This document shows positions 9,926-18,710 of a DNA stretch of 64,000 nt, in pieces (positions within the stretch are counted from its first letter, which is position 1; each line of letters begins with the position of its first letter). The notes beneath the pieces are model-generated. The model was not told the origin of the DNA. It made no database searches and saw only the letters and a list, made by a program, of their open reading frames with translations. The translations under genes were made by a program, and so were the position numbers. The DNA comes from Bosea sp. 29B (GTDB lineage Bacteria > Pseudomonadota > Alphaproteobacteria > Rhizobiales > Beijerinckiaceae): contig NZ_LR733817.1 of the NCBI RefSeq assembly GCF_902506165.1, positions 3,271,937 to 3,335,936 on the forward strand. The letters are read 5' to 3'.

Positions 9926-12007
9926 TCAGAACGTGCCCTTGATGCCGGCGCCGAACATGCGCGGCTCGGTCATGCTCGCCTCGGTGCCGCCGATGCCGCG
10001 GTTCTGCTGCATATAGGTCGGCTTGCGCTCGTCGAAGATGTTCTTGACGTAGCCATAGACCTGCAGATTGTCGGTGATCTGATAGCTCGCGCGCATGTCG
10101 GCGATCGTATAGGGCTTGATCAGGTAGAGACGCGTATTGGCGACGTCGGAATAGTAGCCGTCGGTGTGACGGAGCTGGGCGGTGAGATTGAGCTTGCTGG
10201 TGACGTCCCAGCTCGCGCCGAAGCTCACCATGTAGCCCGGCGACTTCGCGAATTCGTTGCCCTTGTAGCCGGCATTGGCGGAGATCTTGTCGATCTCGGT
10301 CCGCAGCAGGCCGGCGCCGGCCTTCAGCGTCAGATTGTCGAGCAGGCGATAATCGGCGTTGACCTCGAGCCCATAGGCATGGGCCTTCTCGGCATTGATC
10401 GCATAGGACTGCACCACGCCCGTCGAGAGCACGACCGGGATGAAGTACTGGGCATTCTGGAAGTCGGTGTAGAACAGGTTGCCGCCGACGTTCAGCCGGT
10501 TGTTCAGCAGGCTGGCGCGGGTGAACAACTCATAGTTCCACGACGTCTCCTCTTGGAACGGCTGCCAGCGGCCGGCGGTGAGGTTGAGCGAGACGCCGCC
10601 GGGGTTGTAACCGCGGTTGACCATCGCGCCGACGGTCCAGTCCGGTGTCACCGCATAGGCGATCGAGGCCTTCGGCAGCACGGCCTGGAAGGTCTTGTCG
10701 AAATCGACGCCTTGCCGCGCGAAGACGGTACGGCCTTCGCGCTCGATCTGGTCCTGCTGGAAGCGGAGCGAGCCGGTGAAGGTCCAGCGATCGGTCAGGC
10801 GATAGCTGGCCTCGCCGAAGATGCCGAGATTGCGCTTGGTATCGTCGAAGGTCGACTGGCCGGTGAGATAGAGGATCTCGTCCGTCTTGGTGTGGGCATA
10901 GTAGATGCCGGCGACGCCACTGAGGACGTCGTTCTGCTCGCCATAGTTCAGCCGGAGCTCGTTCGAGATGTTCCGCTGGGTGATATAGGCGTCGCCATTG
11001 CCAAGCAGGCCGGTCTTCCGGCTCACCGAGAGGTCGGTGAACTGCGTCTGGTTGGACAGCTTGAGGCGGTTGCCGAAATCATAGCTGAGATCGAGGACGC
11101 CGGTGTTGCTGTTCTGCTTGAAGCTCGGCATCGTCGTGGTGATGTGCTTCAGCCGGTCGAACGGGGCCGACGCCGCCTCCTGGCTCGGCCGATTGCTCTC
11201 ATTGCGCGAATAGGTGAGCTTCGCCTCGAACCCGGGCAGTTCACTCGGGCGCCAGAGCAGCTTGGCCCGCAGGTTCAGGTTCCGGAAGTCCTGGTCGGCA
11301 TAGCGCGTCTGGAAGTTCGGGCTGATGTAGTCGATGAAGGTGTCGCGGCCGGAATAGTCGAGCGTGATGCGCCCGGCGAGCTGGTCCTTGATGATCGGTC
11401 CCGACAGCATCAGCGCCGCGCGCCGCGTCGCATAGCTGCCGAATTCGGTCAGGAAACCCGCTTCGCGCGTGAAAGTCGGGTCCTTTGTGTTGACGATGAT
11501 CGCGCCGGCGATGGCATTGGCGCCCTGCGAGGTCGTCTGCGGCCCGCGGAAGACCTCGATGCTCTTGACGTCCCAGGGCGAGGTCGCGCCGAAATAGAAC
11601 TCGTTGTAGCTGAGATAGTGGCCGTCGACATTGATCGTGGCGCGCGGCACCGTGCCGCCCCAGAACGAGTTCTGGCCTGTCAGCGGGCCTTGCGTGTCCA
11701 GGCCGCGGATGATCGGAGCGCTGACCGTGTCGCTATAGGTCACGTTGGGCGTGCCGACGAGGATCTCGGACACGGTTGCATTTCCGGTGTTCGCCCGGGC
11801 GATGTCCTTGTCGGTGATGACCGAGACTGACGATGCCGTGTTCTTCAGGTCGCGCTCGACCTTCTCGCCGGTGACCGTGATCGCATCGAGCTCGATCGTT
11901 CCGGCCGTCGGGGCCGGATTGCTCTGCGCGAAGGCCGGCATCGCCGCCGCGACGGCGATCAGCGACACGAAGCTCACGCTGCGCATCAGGACAAGCTTGG
12001 ACGACAT
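9926..12007 (-). CDS. TonB-dependent outer-membrane receptor
   Basis: TonB-dependent receptor (693 residues from the ATG at 12007; a GTG five codons upstream is possible). The signal peptide ends near AVAAAMPAFAQS. A TonB-box-like IELDAITVTGEKV follows, then the plug domain (VSVITDKDIARANTGNA, APIIRGLDTQGP, SIEVFRGPQTTSQGANA) and the beta-barrel, ending in the aromatic residue Phe (IKGTF) typical of outer-membrane proteins. GGTGGTGGGGA lies just before the ATG. Next to siderophore genes it most likely imports the ferric form of the encoded siderophore. It precedes the methyltransferase gene and is divergent from the IclR regulator. Confidence 0.93.
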   Translation of the reverse strand: MSSKLVLMRSVSFVSLIAVAAAMPAFAQSNPAPTAGTIELDAITVTGEKVERDLKNTASSVSVITDKDIARANTGNATVSEILVGTPNVTYSDTVSAPIIRGLDTQGPLTGQNSFWGGTVPRATINVDGHYLSYNEFYFGATSPWDVKSIEVFRGPQTTSQGANAIAGAIIVNTKDPTFTREAGFLTEFGSYATRRAALMLSGPIIKDQLAGRITLDYSGRDTFIDYISPNFQTRYADQDFRNLNLRAKLLWRPSELPGFEAKLTYSRNESNRPSQEAASAPFDRLKHITTTMPSFKQNSNTGVLDLSYDFGNRLKLSNQTQFTDLSVSRKTGLLGNGDAYITQRNISNELRLNYGEQNDVLSGVAGIYYAHTKTDEILYLTGQSTFDDTKRNLGIFGEASYRLTDRWTFTGSLRFQQDQIEREGRTVFARQGVDFDKTFQAVLPKASIAYAVTPDWTVGAMVNRGYNPGGVSLNLTAGRWQPFQEETSWNYELFTRASLLNNRLNVGGNLFYTDFQNAQYFIPVVLSTGVVQSYAINAEKAHAYGLEVNADYRLLDNLTLKAGAGLLRTEIDKISANAGYKGNEFAKSPGYMVSFGASWDVTSKLNLTAQLRHTDGYYSDVANTRLYLIKPYTIADMRASYQITDNLQVYGYVKNIFDERKPTYMQQNRGIGGTEASMTEPRMFGAGIKGTF

Positions 12008-12292
12008 GATGTTCCCCACCACCCGATAAAATCTCGCTGGCTGGGGACAGGGCCGTGGCTCGCGAGGTCACACTGAATGATCCTACAGTGTGGGATGCAT
12101 TCCGCATGTCAACACGAAGCGGACACGGGGCCGCCCTATTGCCGTCCCGCTGTGCTTTTCCGGTCGCAGTTCTGGGTCTGGCGCGGCTTGGTGTTTGGAA
12201 GGGCTCGAATGAGGGCGGTGCTTGTCCCCAGGCGGCTCCCGGTGTCACAAAGCGCGAGCCGGCATCTGCCGCGCATTCCTGCCGCGATTCGC
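12008..12292. promoter_or_regulatory. Receptor/IclR divergent intergenic region with a palindrome
   Basis: This 285-bp gap between the receptor and the IclR gene contains an interrupted palindrome at 12069-12092: CACACTG, 10 nt, then CAGTGTG, about 62 bp upstream of the receptor start. It could be an operator for the IclR protein or an iron regulator. The rest is GC-rich, and part may encode extra N-terminal residues of IclR if an earlier start is used. No RNA gene was recognised. Confidence 0.35.
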
Positions 12293-13048
12293 ATGACCAT
12301 CAGCCTCAGCACCAAACGCTCGCCGACGATCCAATCGGTCTCGATCGCGGCCCGCTTTCTCGACATCCTGGCCAAGGCGGACGGGCCGTTGGTGCTGGGC
12401 GAGATCGCGCGACGAGCGCGCACCGGCTCGTCCACCGCCCATCGCTACATGCAGAGCCTGGTGCGGGAGGGGCTGGCGGCGCAGGACGACGTCACCGGCC
12501 ACTACGATCTCGGCCCGGTCGCGCTCAGCATCGGGGTCCGCGCGCTCAGGCGCATCGACGCCGTCGAGGTCGCGGCGCGGACGATGAAGACGCTTGCATC
12601 CGCTATCGCCGCCAGTTGCGGCGTCGCGATCTGGACCGAGCGCGGCCCGACCATCGTGCGCTGGTACCGCAACACCGATTTCGCGCTGAGCACGGTGACG
12701 CTGGGCGACGTCCTGCCTGTCGACAACACCGCCTGCGGCTTCGTCTTCCAGGCGCATCTGCCGAAGGAGGCGATCGCCGCCGCGCGCAAGCTGCAACCAG
12801 CCTCTTTCCGCGGCAGCCGGCCGCCGGGCGAGATGCTCGATGCCGTCAGGCGCGAGGGAGGCGCGGAGCTGAATGAGCATCTGTTCTCGCTGCTGACCGG
12901 CAAGGCCGCGCCGGTCTTCAATGCGCTCGGCGAGATCGCCTGCGTCGTCACCACAGTCTCCTTCGTCAAGACGGCCGAGGCTGAGGGACATCGCGAGGCG
13001 CTGTTCGCCGCGGCACGGGCGGCGACGCGGGACTCGGGCGGCGCCTGA
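12293..13048 (+). CDS. IclR-family transcriptional regulator
   Basis: IclR-type regulator (251 residues from the ATG at 12293). The N-terminal winged helix spans about residues 10-70 (PTIQSVSIAARFLDILAKAD, then ARRARTGSSTAHRYMQSLV). The C-terminal effector-binding domain runs from ~85 to 245 with DNTACGFVFQAHLP and ACVVTTVSF. The open frame continues upstream, but 251 residues and an HTH close to the N-terminus are normal for the family. It sits between the receptor (divergent) and the LLM monooxygenase (convergent), so it may control one or both. IclR proteins usually sense small aromatic or carbon metabolites rather than iron. Confidence 0.87.
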   Translation: MTISLSTKRSPTIQSVSIAARFLDILAKADGPLVLGEIARRARTGSSTAHRYMQSLVREGLAAQDDVTGHYDLGPVALSIGVRALRRIDAVEVAARTMKTLASAIAASCGVAIWTERGPTIVRWYRNTDFALSTVTLGDVLPVDNTACGFVFQAHLPKEAIAAARKLQPASFRGSRPPGEMLDAVRREGGAELNEHLFSLLTGKAAPVFNALGEIACVVTTVSFVKTAEAEGHREALFAAARAATRDSGGA

Positions 13049-13054
13049 GCCGCA

Positions 13055-14329
13055 TCACTGCTCCGCGTCGATCCGCAGATGCTGACGCAGCGTCGTGCCT
13101 TCATAGTCGCTGCGGAACAGGCCTCTCTGCGCCAGCGCCGGCACCAGCTCCTCCATGAACAGGCGTAGCGACTGCATGGAGCCGCCGGGGATCGCGATGA
13201 AGCCGTCGATCGCGCCGGCCTCGAACCAGGCGGTGATTTCGGCGAGGACGTCGTCGACGGTCCCGACGCAGACCCAATGGGCCGAGCCGACGATTTCCGG
13301 CCGCGCCAGCACCTCCGCCACCGTCGGCTCGTTCGCCTCGATGAAGCGGCGCAGCAGTTCGGCATGAGTGCGGCTGCGCACCGGCGTGTCGGGCGGCGGC
13401 AGCATCTGGGCTGTCACCCGCGCCTCGGGCGGCAGGTCGCCAAGGTCGAGCCCGAGGACGGACGCCACCATCTTGCGACGCTGCCCGGCGGTGAGATGGG
13501 CGTGCGCCCGCGCATGCAGTGCCCAGGCCTCCGCGCGCGTCGCGGCGAGGAAGAAATGCAGGCCCGGCAGTACCCGCACCGAGTCCGGATTACGGCCATG
13601 TCCCTGCGCGCGCCGGCGCAGGTCGCCGCGCAACTCGATGCCGGCCTCGCGGTCGGGCATGGCGGCGAAGGTCGCGTCGGCGATCGAGGAAGCGAAGTCG
13701 CGCCCGACATCGGAGGCGCCGGCCTGGAACAAAGGCGGCGGTCCCGCCGCGTGGCCGGGCACATTGAGCGGCCCTTTCACGCTGAAGAACTCGCCGCGGT
13801 GGTCGATTGCGGCACTCGGCCCCGTGCCCGTCAATGCCTCATGCGGATAGCTCTGCCAGAGCTTGCGCATGACCTCAGTGAACTCGGCGGCCTTGCGATA
13901 GCGGACCTCCGGCGGAGGCATCGGCGCATCGCCGAAATTCTCCGCGCCCTCGATCGAGGTGACGATGTTGAGTCCGACGCGCCCCTTGCTGATCCAGTGC
14001 AGCGACTGGATCTGGCGCGCCACCACGAAGGGCGGGTTGAAGCTGGTCGAGACGGTGGTGACGAGGCCGATCCTGTCGGTCTGGCAAGCGAGCGCGGTCA
14101 GCAGCAGCGTCGGGTCGAGGCCGACGAAGCCGCTGCCGGCGGCGCCGGGATGCAGCAGGAGATAGTCGGGCTTGAAGACGAAATCGAGCTTGGCCTGTTC
14201 GGCCATCCGGGCCAGTGCAAGGTTGAATTCGACGGGGTCGCGGGCCGGCTGGGCGTCCGGATCATCCGCCGTCCTGCCTTTCAGCCAGGTCGGCGTCAGG
14301 CTCAGTCCGATGTGCAGCTGCTTTGCCAT
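13055..14329 (-). CDS. Flavin-dependent monooxygenase, LLM class (NtaA/EmoA/SnaA type)
   Basis: FMN-dependent monooxygenase of the bacterial-luciferase fold (424 residues), in the nitrilotriacetate/EDTA monooxygenase subfamily by its features: LGLDPTLLLTALACQT-like strand, TDRIGLVTTVSTSFNPPF, SLHWISKGRVGLNIVTS, RYRKAAEFTEVMRKLW and HRGEFFSVKGPLN. Such enzymes take FMNH2 from a separate reductase, not seen nearby. The start is 2 bp after the stop of the iron-chelate ABC ATPase, so the two are co-transcribed. This raises the possibility that it oxidises an imported iron chelator or siderophore; sulfonate or other substrates are equally possible on sequence alone. Confidence 0.86.
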   Translation of the reverse strand: MAKQLHIGLSLTPTWLKGRTADDPDAQPARDPVEFNLALARMAEQAKLDFVFKPDYLLLHPGAAGSGFVGLDPTLLLTALACQTDRIGLVTTVSTSFNPPFVVARQIQSLHWISKGRVGLNIVTSIEGAENFGDAPMPPPEVRYRKAAEFTEVMRKLWQSYPHEALTGTGPSAAIDHRGEFFSVKGPLNVPGHAAGPPPLFQAGASDVGRDFASSIADATFAAMPDREAGIELRGDLRRRAQGHGRNPDSVRVLPGLHFFLAATRAEAWALHARAHAHLTAGQRRKMVASVLGLDLGDLPPEARVTAQMLPPPDTPVRSRTHAELLRRFIEANEPTVAEVLARPEIVGSAHWVCVGTVDDVLAEITAWFEAGAIDGFIAIPGGSMQSLRLFMEELVPALAQRGLFRSDYEGTTLRQHLRIDAEQ

Positions 14330-14331
14330 GG

Positions 14332-15150
14332 TCAGTTCGACCGGTCGCTGGAGTGCGCTGCCCGCCTTTGTCCCCTGGGTACGATCAGCGGGGTTCCCGC
14401 GACCGGATCGGGTATGACGATGCAGGGCAGGCCGAAGACCTCTTCGATCAGCTCGGCCGTGACGATGCCCGCCGGGCCGCCCTCGGCGACAATCGCGCCG
14501 TCCTTCATCGCGACGAGGTGCGAGGCGTAGCGGCAGGCCTGGTTGAGGTCGTGCAGCACCGCGACGATCGTCCGCCCCTGCACGTTAAGCTCGGCGAGCA
14601 GGTCGAGCAGCTCGATCTGGTGGGCGATGTCGAGGAAGGTCGTGGGTTCGTCGAGCAGCAGGATCGGCGTCTCCTGCGCCAGCACCATCGCGACCCAGAC
14701 CCGCTGGCGCTGGCCGCCGGAGAGCTCGTCGACCGGGCGGGTCGAAAGCGCGTCGACGCGCGTCGCCCGCATCGCGGCCGTGACCGCGGCTTCATCTGCC
14801 CTCGACCATTGCCGCAGGAACGACTGATGCGGATAGCGGCCGCGGGCGACGAGGTCGGCGACGGTGATGCCGTCCGGGGCGATCGCGCTCTGCGGCAACA
14901 GGCCGAGGCGCCGCGCGACCTCCTTGGCCGAGCGCTCGCCGATCTGCCTGCCGTCGAGGATCACCTGGCCGGCAGCGGGCGTAAGCAAGCGCGACAGGGC
15001 CCGCAGCAGGGTCGACTTGCCGCAGGCATTGGGCCCGACGATCACGGTGAACGAGCCGTCGGCGATCGCGACCGAGAGGCCGGTCGAGATCGTGCGCGCC
15101 TCGTAGCAGAGCGTCAGCGCATCCGCGTGGAGGCGAGAATCAGGCTGCAT
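14332..15150 (-). CDS. Iron-siderophore ABC transporter ATP-binding protein
   Basis: FecE/FepC-type ATPase (272 residues from the ATG at 15150; a TTG seven codons upstream is an alternative). Walker A is GPNACGKST, with Ala and Cys in place of the usual Gly-Ser, followed by GLLPQSAIAPDGITVADLV, the signature [12 protein letters not shown], Walker B PILLLDEPTTFLD and the switch His in VLHDLNQACRYA. It powers the FecCD-type permease encoded divergently at 16371-18403. Being transcribed apart from the permeases and directly coupled to the LLM monooxygenase is unusual. Confidence 0.92.
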   Translation of the reverse strand: MQPDSRLHADALTLCYEARTISTGLSVAIADGSFTVIVGPNACGKSTLLRALSRLLTPAAGQVILDGRQIGERSAKEVARRLGLLPQSAIAPDGITVADLVARGRYPHQSFLRQWSRADEAAVTAAMRATRVDALSTRPVDELSGGQRQRVWVAMVLAQETPILLLDEPTTFLDIAHQIELLDLLAELNVQGRTIVAVLHDLNQACRYASHLVAMKDGAIVAEGGPAGIVTAELIEEVFGLPCIVIPDPVAGTPLIVPRGQRRAAHSSDRSN

Positions 15151-15408
15151 AGTACTTTTCAATTCTTCCAAACTACAGTCGATGCTGTCGAATTCGTGGC
15201 TTTCGACGGCATCCCTTTCGGCTCTAGTTGTGATAAGTCAGTCACCGCTGACGGTTTTACGCTCGATAACTGACTCCCTTATCCTAGTCCATATTGCATC
15301 GCGGGATACGATCCGTCATGAGGGATGGTGTGCATGCACTTCGACGTGCAGCGCGTGGCGGAGCCCGGTTCCCGGTCCGCAGGACGACACCGGCCAGATA
15401 GATCGACG
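15151..15408. promoter_or_regulatory. Divergent promoter region of the chelate importer, with inverted repeats
   Basis: Gap between the ATPase (leftward) and binding-protein (rightward) genes. An 11-of-12 inverted repeat lies at 15181-15213 (GATGCTGTCGAA, 9 nt, TTCGACGGCATC). A second, looser dyad follows near 15233-15290 (GATAAGTCAGT and ACTGACTCCCTTATC, with an inner GTCAG/CTGAC pair). These are candidate operators or leader hairpins; no known iron-box consensus was matched. Confidence 0.35.
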
Positions 15409-16374
15409 ATGCCCCTCATCAAGCTCTTCATTGCCATCATCACCATCGCGGCTACCCTGAGCGGGATTGGCCAGCCGGCCTGGAGCCAGGAGGCGGGCTG
15501 GCCCCGCACCATCAGGCACGCTGCCGGCGAGTTGACGCTGGCCAGGAAGCCGCTGCGCATCGTCTCGACCACGCCGAGCGTCACCGGCATCCTGCTGGCG
15601 ATTGAGGCGCCCCTGCTGGCGAGCACGGCGACGACGCCGAGCCCGCTCACCGACGCCAAGGGCTTCTTCTCGCAATGGGCTGCCGACGCCGACAAGCGCG
15701 GCGTCAAGGTGCTCTATCCCAACCTGAAATTCGACATCGAGGCGGTGCTCGGCTGGAAGCCGGACCTGGTGATCGCCTCGACCACCGGCGCCGACAGCAT
15801 CCTCCAGCATCGGGCCGAGCTGGAGGCGCTCGGCGTGCCGACCCTGGTGGTCGATTATTCCAGCCGGAGCTGGCAGGAACTCGCAACCGAACTCGGCCAG
15901 GCGACCGGCTTGGAAAAGGAGGCTGCCGCTGCGATCGCGCGCTTCGATGCCGATCTCGCCGCCGCAGCACCCGCCATCGCCGCGAAGGGCAGGAAGGCCA
16001 GCATCGTCGGCTACAACATCGCCGGCAGCTATTCGGTGGCGCGGACCGCGAGCCCGGTTTCCAAGCTCGTTTCGGCGCTGGGCTTCGAGGTGGTGGGCCT
16101 ACCGGCGGAGCTGAAGCAGAGCTCGGCGCGTCCCTCGGACTTCGAGTTCTTTTCGCGCGAGAATCTTTCGGCTGCGATCGCCGCCGACACCGTCCTGCTC
16201 CTGCGCGCGACCGACAACGACGTCGAGGCCTTCCTGGCCGAGCCGGTGCTGGCCAATCACCCGGCCGTCACCGGCAAGCGGGTCTATCCGCTCGGGCTGA
16301 CCTCCTTCCGTATCGATCCCTATTCCGGGCGCCAGATCATCGAGCGGCTGCGCGAGAGCTTCGCCAGACGATGA
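15409..16374 (+). CDS. Periplasmic iron-siderophore binding protein
   Basis: FepB/FecB-like substrate-binding protein (321 residues). The Sec signal peptide runs MPLIKLFIAIITIAATLSG to about AWSQ, which fixes the ATG at 15409 rather than an upstream in-frame codon. The mature part has the class III fold: RIVSTTPSVTGILLAIEAP, LGWKPDLVIAST, VVDYSSRSWQEL, and a closing PYSGRQIIERLRESF. It delivers the ferric chelate to the permease pair. The stop overlaps the start of the next gene (ATGA). Confidence 0.88.
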   Translation: MPLIKLFIAIITIAATLSGIGQPAWSQEAGWPRTIRHAAGELTLARKPLRIVSTTPSVTGILLAIEAPLLASTATTPSPLTDAKGFFSQWAADADKRGVKVLYPNLKFDIEAVLGWKPDLVIASTTGADSILQHRAELEALGVPTLVVDYSSRSWQELATELGQATGLEKEAAAAIARFDADLAAAAPAIAAKGRKASIVGYNIAGSYSVARTASPVSKLVSALGFEVVGLPAELKQSSARPSDFEFFSRENLSAAIAADTVLLLRATDNDVEAFLAEPVLANHPAVTGKRVYPLGLTSFRIDPYSGRQIIERLRESFARR

Positions 16375-17375
16375 GATGGCATAGGCGCCGGTGGTGGCTC
16401 GCCACCGGCATCATCGCGCTCGGCCTTTTGGCGCTGGCGAGCCTGGTGATCGGCTCGCGGCCGATCCCGCCTACCACCGTCCTCGCCGCGCTGCGCGCCT
16501 ATGATCCCGGCAACGATCTGCATCTGGTCGTCTGGCAGTTGCGCGTGCCGCGGCTGATCACGGCCGTCCTCGCCGGCGCGGCGCTCGGCCTTGCTGGAGC
16601 GATCATGCAGGCGGTCACCCGCAATGCCCTGGCCGAGCCCGGCCTGCTCGGCATCAATGCCGGCGCGGCGGTGGCCGTCGTGCTCGGGGTGACCCTGCTC
16701 GGCCTGACGCGGCCCATCCACTATGTCTGGCTCGCCGCGTTCGGAGCGGGCCTCGCTGGCGCCGCCGTGTTCCTGCTCGGGCGGGCACATGAGACCGGGA
16801 CCAATCCCGTCCGGCTCGTCCTCGCCGGTGCCGGGCTCTCGATCGTGCTCGGTGCGATGACCGGCATCATGGTGATCAACGCCTCGCCCATCGCCTTCGA
16901 TAATTTCCGCCATTGGGCCGCGGGTTCGGTCGAGGGCGCGAGCTTCGAGGCGGCTGTCGTGCTGGCTATCGGCGTCGCGGCGGGCTTTGCCATCGCCCTG
17001 TCGATCGTCGGTGGTCTCAACGTCCTGGCGCTGGGGCAGGAGCTCGGTCAGGCCCTCGGAGCTGCGCCGCGTACGATCTGGCTCTCGGCCTGCTTGGCGG
17101 TGATGCTGCTGGCCGGCGCCGCCACCGCCGCGGCTGGGCCGATCGGCTTCGTCGGCCTGATCGCGCCGCATCTGGCGCGGGCACTCGTCGGCCCGGATCA
17201 CCGCTGGATCCTGCCTAGCTCGGCGTTGTTCGCCGCGCTCCTCCTGCTCGGCGCCGATATCATCGGGCGCGTGGTCGCGGCGCCTTCCGAGGTCGCCGTC
17301 GGGATCGTCGCCGCCCTTCTCGGTGGGCCCTTCTTCATCATGGCCGTGCGCCGCTTCAAGGTGAGCCGGCCATGA
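16371..17375 (+). CDS. Iron-siderophore ABC permease (FecCD family), first subunit
   Basis: FecCD/BtuC-type permease (334 residues), multi-spanning with about 8-10 hydrophobic helices. Family marks are WQLRVPRLITAVLAGAALG, GAIMQAVTRNALAEPGLLG and AAGPIGFVGLIAPHLAR, the last being the ATPase-coupling region. The ATG overlaps the binding-protein stop. It pairs with the next gene to form a heterodimeric channel in the inner membrane. Confidence 0.92.
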   Translation: MRWHRRRWWLATGIIALGLLALASLVIGSRPIPPTTVLAALRAYDPGNDLHLVVWQLRVPRLITAVLAGAALGLAGAIMQAVTRNALAEPGLLGINAGAAVAVVLGVTLLGLTRPIHYVWLAAFGAGLAGAAVFLLGRAHETGTNPVRLVLAGAGLSIVLGAMTGIMVINASPIAFDNFRHWAAGSVEGASFEAAVVLAIGVAAGFAIALSIVGGLNVLALGQELGQALGAAPRTIWLSACLAVMLLAGAATAAAGPIGFVGLIAPHLARALVGPDHRWILPSSALFAALLLLGADIIGRVVAAPSEVAVGIVAALLGGPFFIMAVRRFKVSRP

Positions 17376-18403
17376 GCGCGTTCTCCACACTCAGGCTAGG
17401 TTCGTTCTCGTTGCGCTGGCGGCCGCGCACTGCGCTGGTCTGCGCGGTGCTCGCCGGAATCGCCCTCGTCCTCGCTGTCGTCCTGCTTGGCACGGGCACG
17501 CTCGCTTTCGCACCCGCCGAAGTCGTCGCCGCCTTGTTCGGCAGGGGCGACAACCCCATGGCCGAGCGTGTGATCTGGGGCCTGCGCTTGCCGCGTGTTG
17601 TCACCGCGGCCTGCGTCGGTTCGGCGCTCGGCATGGCCGGAGCGATCTTCCAGTCGATCTCGCGCAATGCGCTGGGCTCACCCGACATCATCGGCTTCAC
17701 CACCGGCGCGGCCACCGGCGCGATCGTGCAGATCATCCTGTTCGGCGCCGATCCCTTTGCCGTCGCGCTGGCGGCGGTGCTCTCGGGCATGGCGACGGCT
17801 GCGCTCGTCTTCCTGCTGGCGCTGAAGGGGCGCGTCACCGGCGGCTACCGGCTCGTGCTGGTCGGCATCGGCGTCGGCGCGACCCTCTCCGGCGTCAACA
17901 CGATCCTGCTTGTGGCGAGCGATCTCGACCGTTCGATCTCCGCCCAGATCTGGCTGGCGGGCTCGCTGACGGCGCGCAGCTGGGTGCATGCGATTCCGGC
18001 CGGGCTCGGCCTCATCCTGATCGCGCCGATCGCGCTCCTGCATGCCCGGCGCCTCGCTCTGCTCGAAATGGGCGACGATGCCGCCAGCCAGCTCGGCGTC
18101 CCCGTCGAGCGCACGCGGCTCGCCATGGTGATGACGGCTGTCGGCCTGACCGCGATGGCCACCGCAGCGGCCGGGCCGATCGCCTTCATCGCTTTGGCCG
18201 GCCCACAGCTTGCCCGGCGCCTGTGCCGCGCGCCGGATGTGCCGCTGCTGCCGGGCGCGGCGATGGGGGCAGTCCTGCTGCTGGCGGCGGACCTGATCAG
18301 CCAGCGCGTCCCGTCCGGACTCAACCTGCCGATCGGCCTGACGACCGGTCTCCTGAGCGGGGTCTATCTGCTCTGGCGGCTAGCGCGAGACGAGAGAGTC
18401 TGA
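17372..18403 (+). CDS. Iron-siderophore ABC permease (FecCD family), second subunit
   Basis: Second FecCD-type permease (343 residues), homologous to its neighbour and FepG-like. It has WGLRLPRVVTAACVGSALG, GAIFQSISRNALGSPDIIG, ISAQIWLAGSL and GPIAFIALAGPQLARRL. The ATG overlaps the previous stop (ATGA), so binding protein and both permeases form one tightly coupled operon. It ends about 95 bp before the oppositely oriented tRNA-Thr. Confidence 0.92.
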   Translation: MSAFSTLRLGSFSLRWRPRTALVCAVLAGIALVLAVVLLGTGTLAFAPAEVVAALFGRGDNPMAERVIWGLRLPRVVTAACVGSALGMAGAIFQSISRNALGSPDIIGFTTGAATGAIVQIILFGADPFAVALAAVLSGMATAALVFLLALKGRVTGGYRLVLVGIGVGATLSGVNTILLVASDLDRSISAQIWLAGSLTARSWVHAIPAGLGLILIAPIALLHARRLALLEMGDDAASQLGVPVERTRLAMVMTAVGLTAMATAAAGPIAFIALAGPQLARRLCRAPDVPLLPGAAMGAVLLLAADLISQRVPSGLNLPIGLTTGLLSGVYLLWRLARDERV

Positions 18404-18497
18404 GCGGCGATCAGGCCAGCGAGGGATAGCGAGCGGCTGGATAGGGCAGGGGGCCTGCCGAGGTTCGCTGCATTGATAGAAGGCGAACCGGAAAGGC

Positions 18498-18572
18498 TGG
18501 TGCTGCGAGAGAGGATTGAACTCTCGACCTCTCCATTACCAATGGAGTGCTCTACCACTGAGCTACCGCAGC
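18498..18572 (-). tRNA. tRNA-Thr (anticodon GGU)
   Basis: A complete cloverleaf on the minus strand. Acceptor arms GCTGCGG and TCGCAGC pair with one G-U. The D arm GCTC AGTGGTA GAGC, anticodon stem CTCCA/TGGAG with loop TTGGTAA (anticodon GGU, reading ACC), T arm GAGAG/CTCTC with loop TTCAATC and discriminator A are all present. The 3' CCA is encoded (18498-18500 on the plus strand is TGG). Confidence 0.95.
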
Positions 18573-18710
18573 AGGACCGGGATATGCTGGCGTTTCAGGT
18601 CACTTGAGGACCGGAAGGCGCCGCGCCGTTCCGAAGCGGCGTCCTGATGCCACAAGCCCCGCCCCGACGCAACCTGTTACGCACATATCCCTGCACATGA
18701 AAATGAAGGG

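Noticed and set aside
9836..11830. 664-codon plus-strand frame over the TonB receptor
   Set aside because: Antisense to a receptor with signal peptide, plug and C-terminal Phe; the Val/Asp/Arg-rich translation has no family features.
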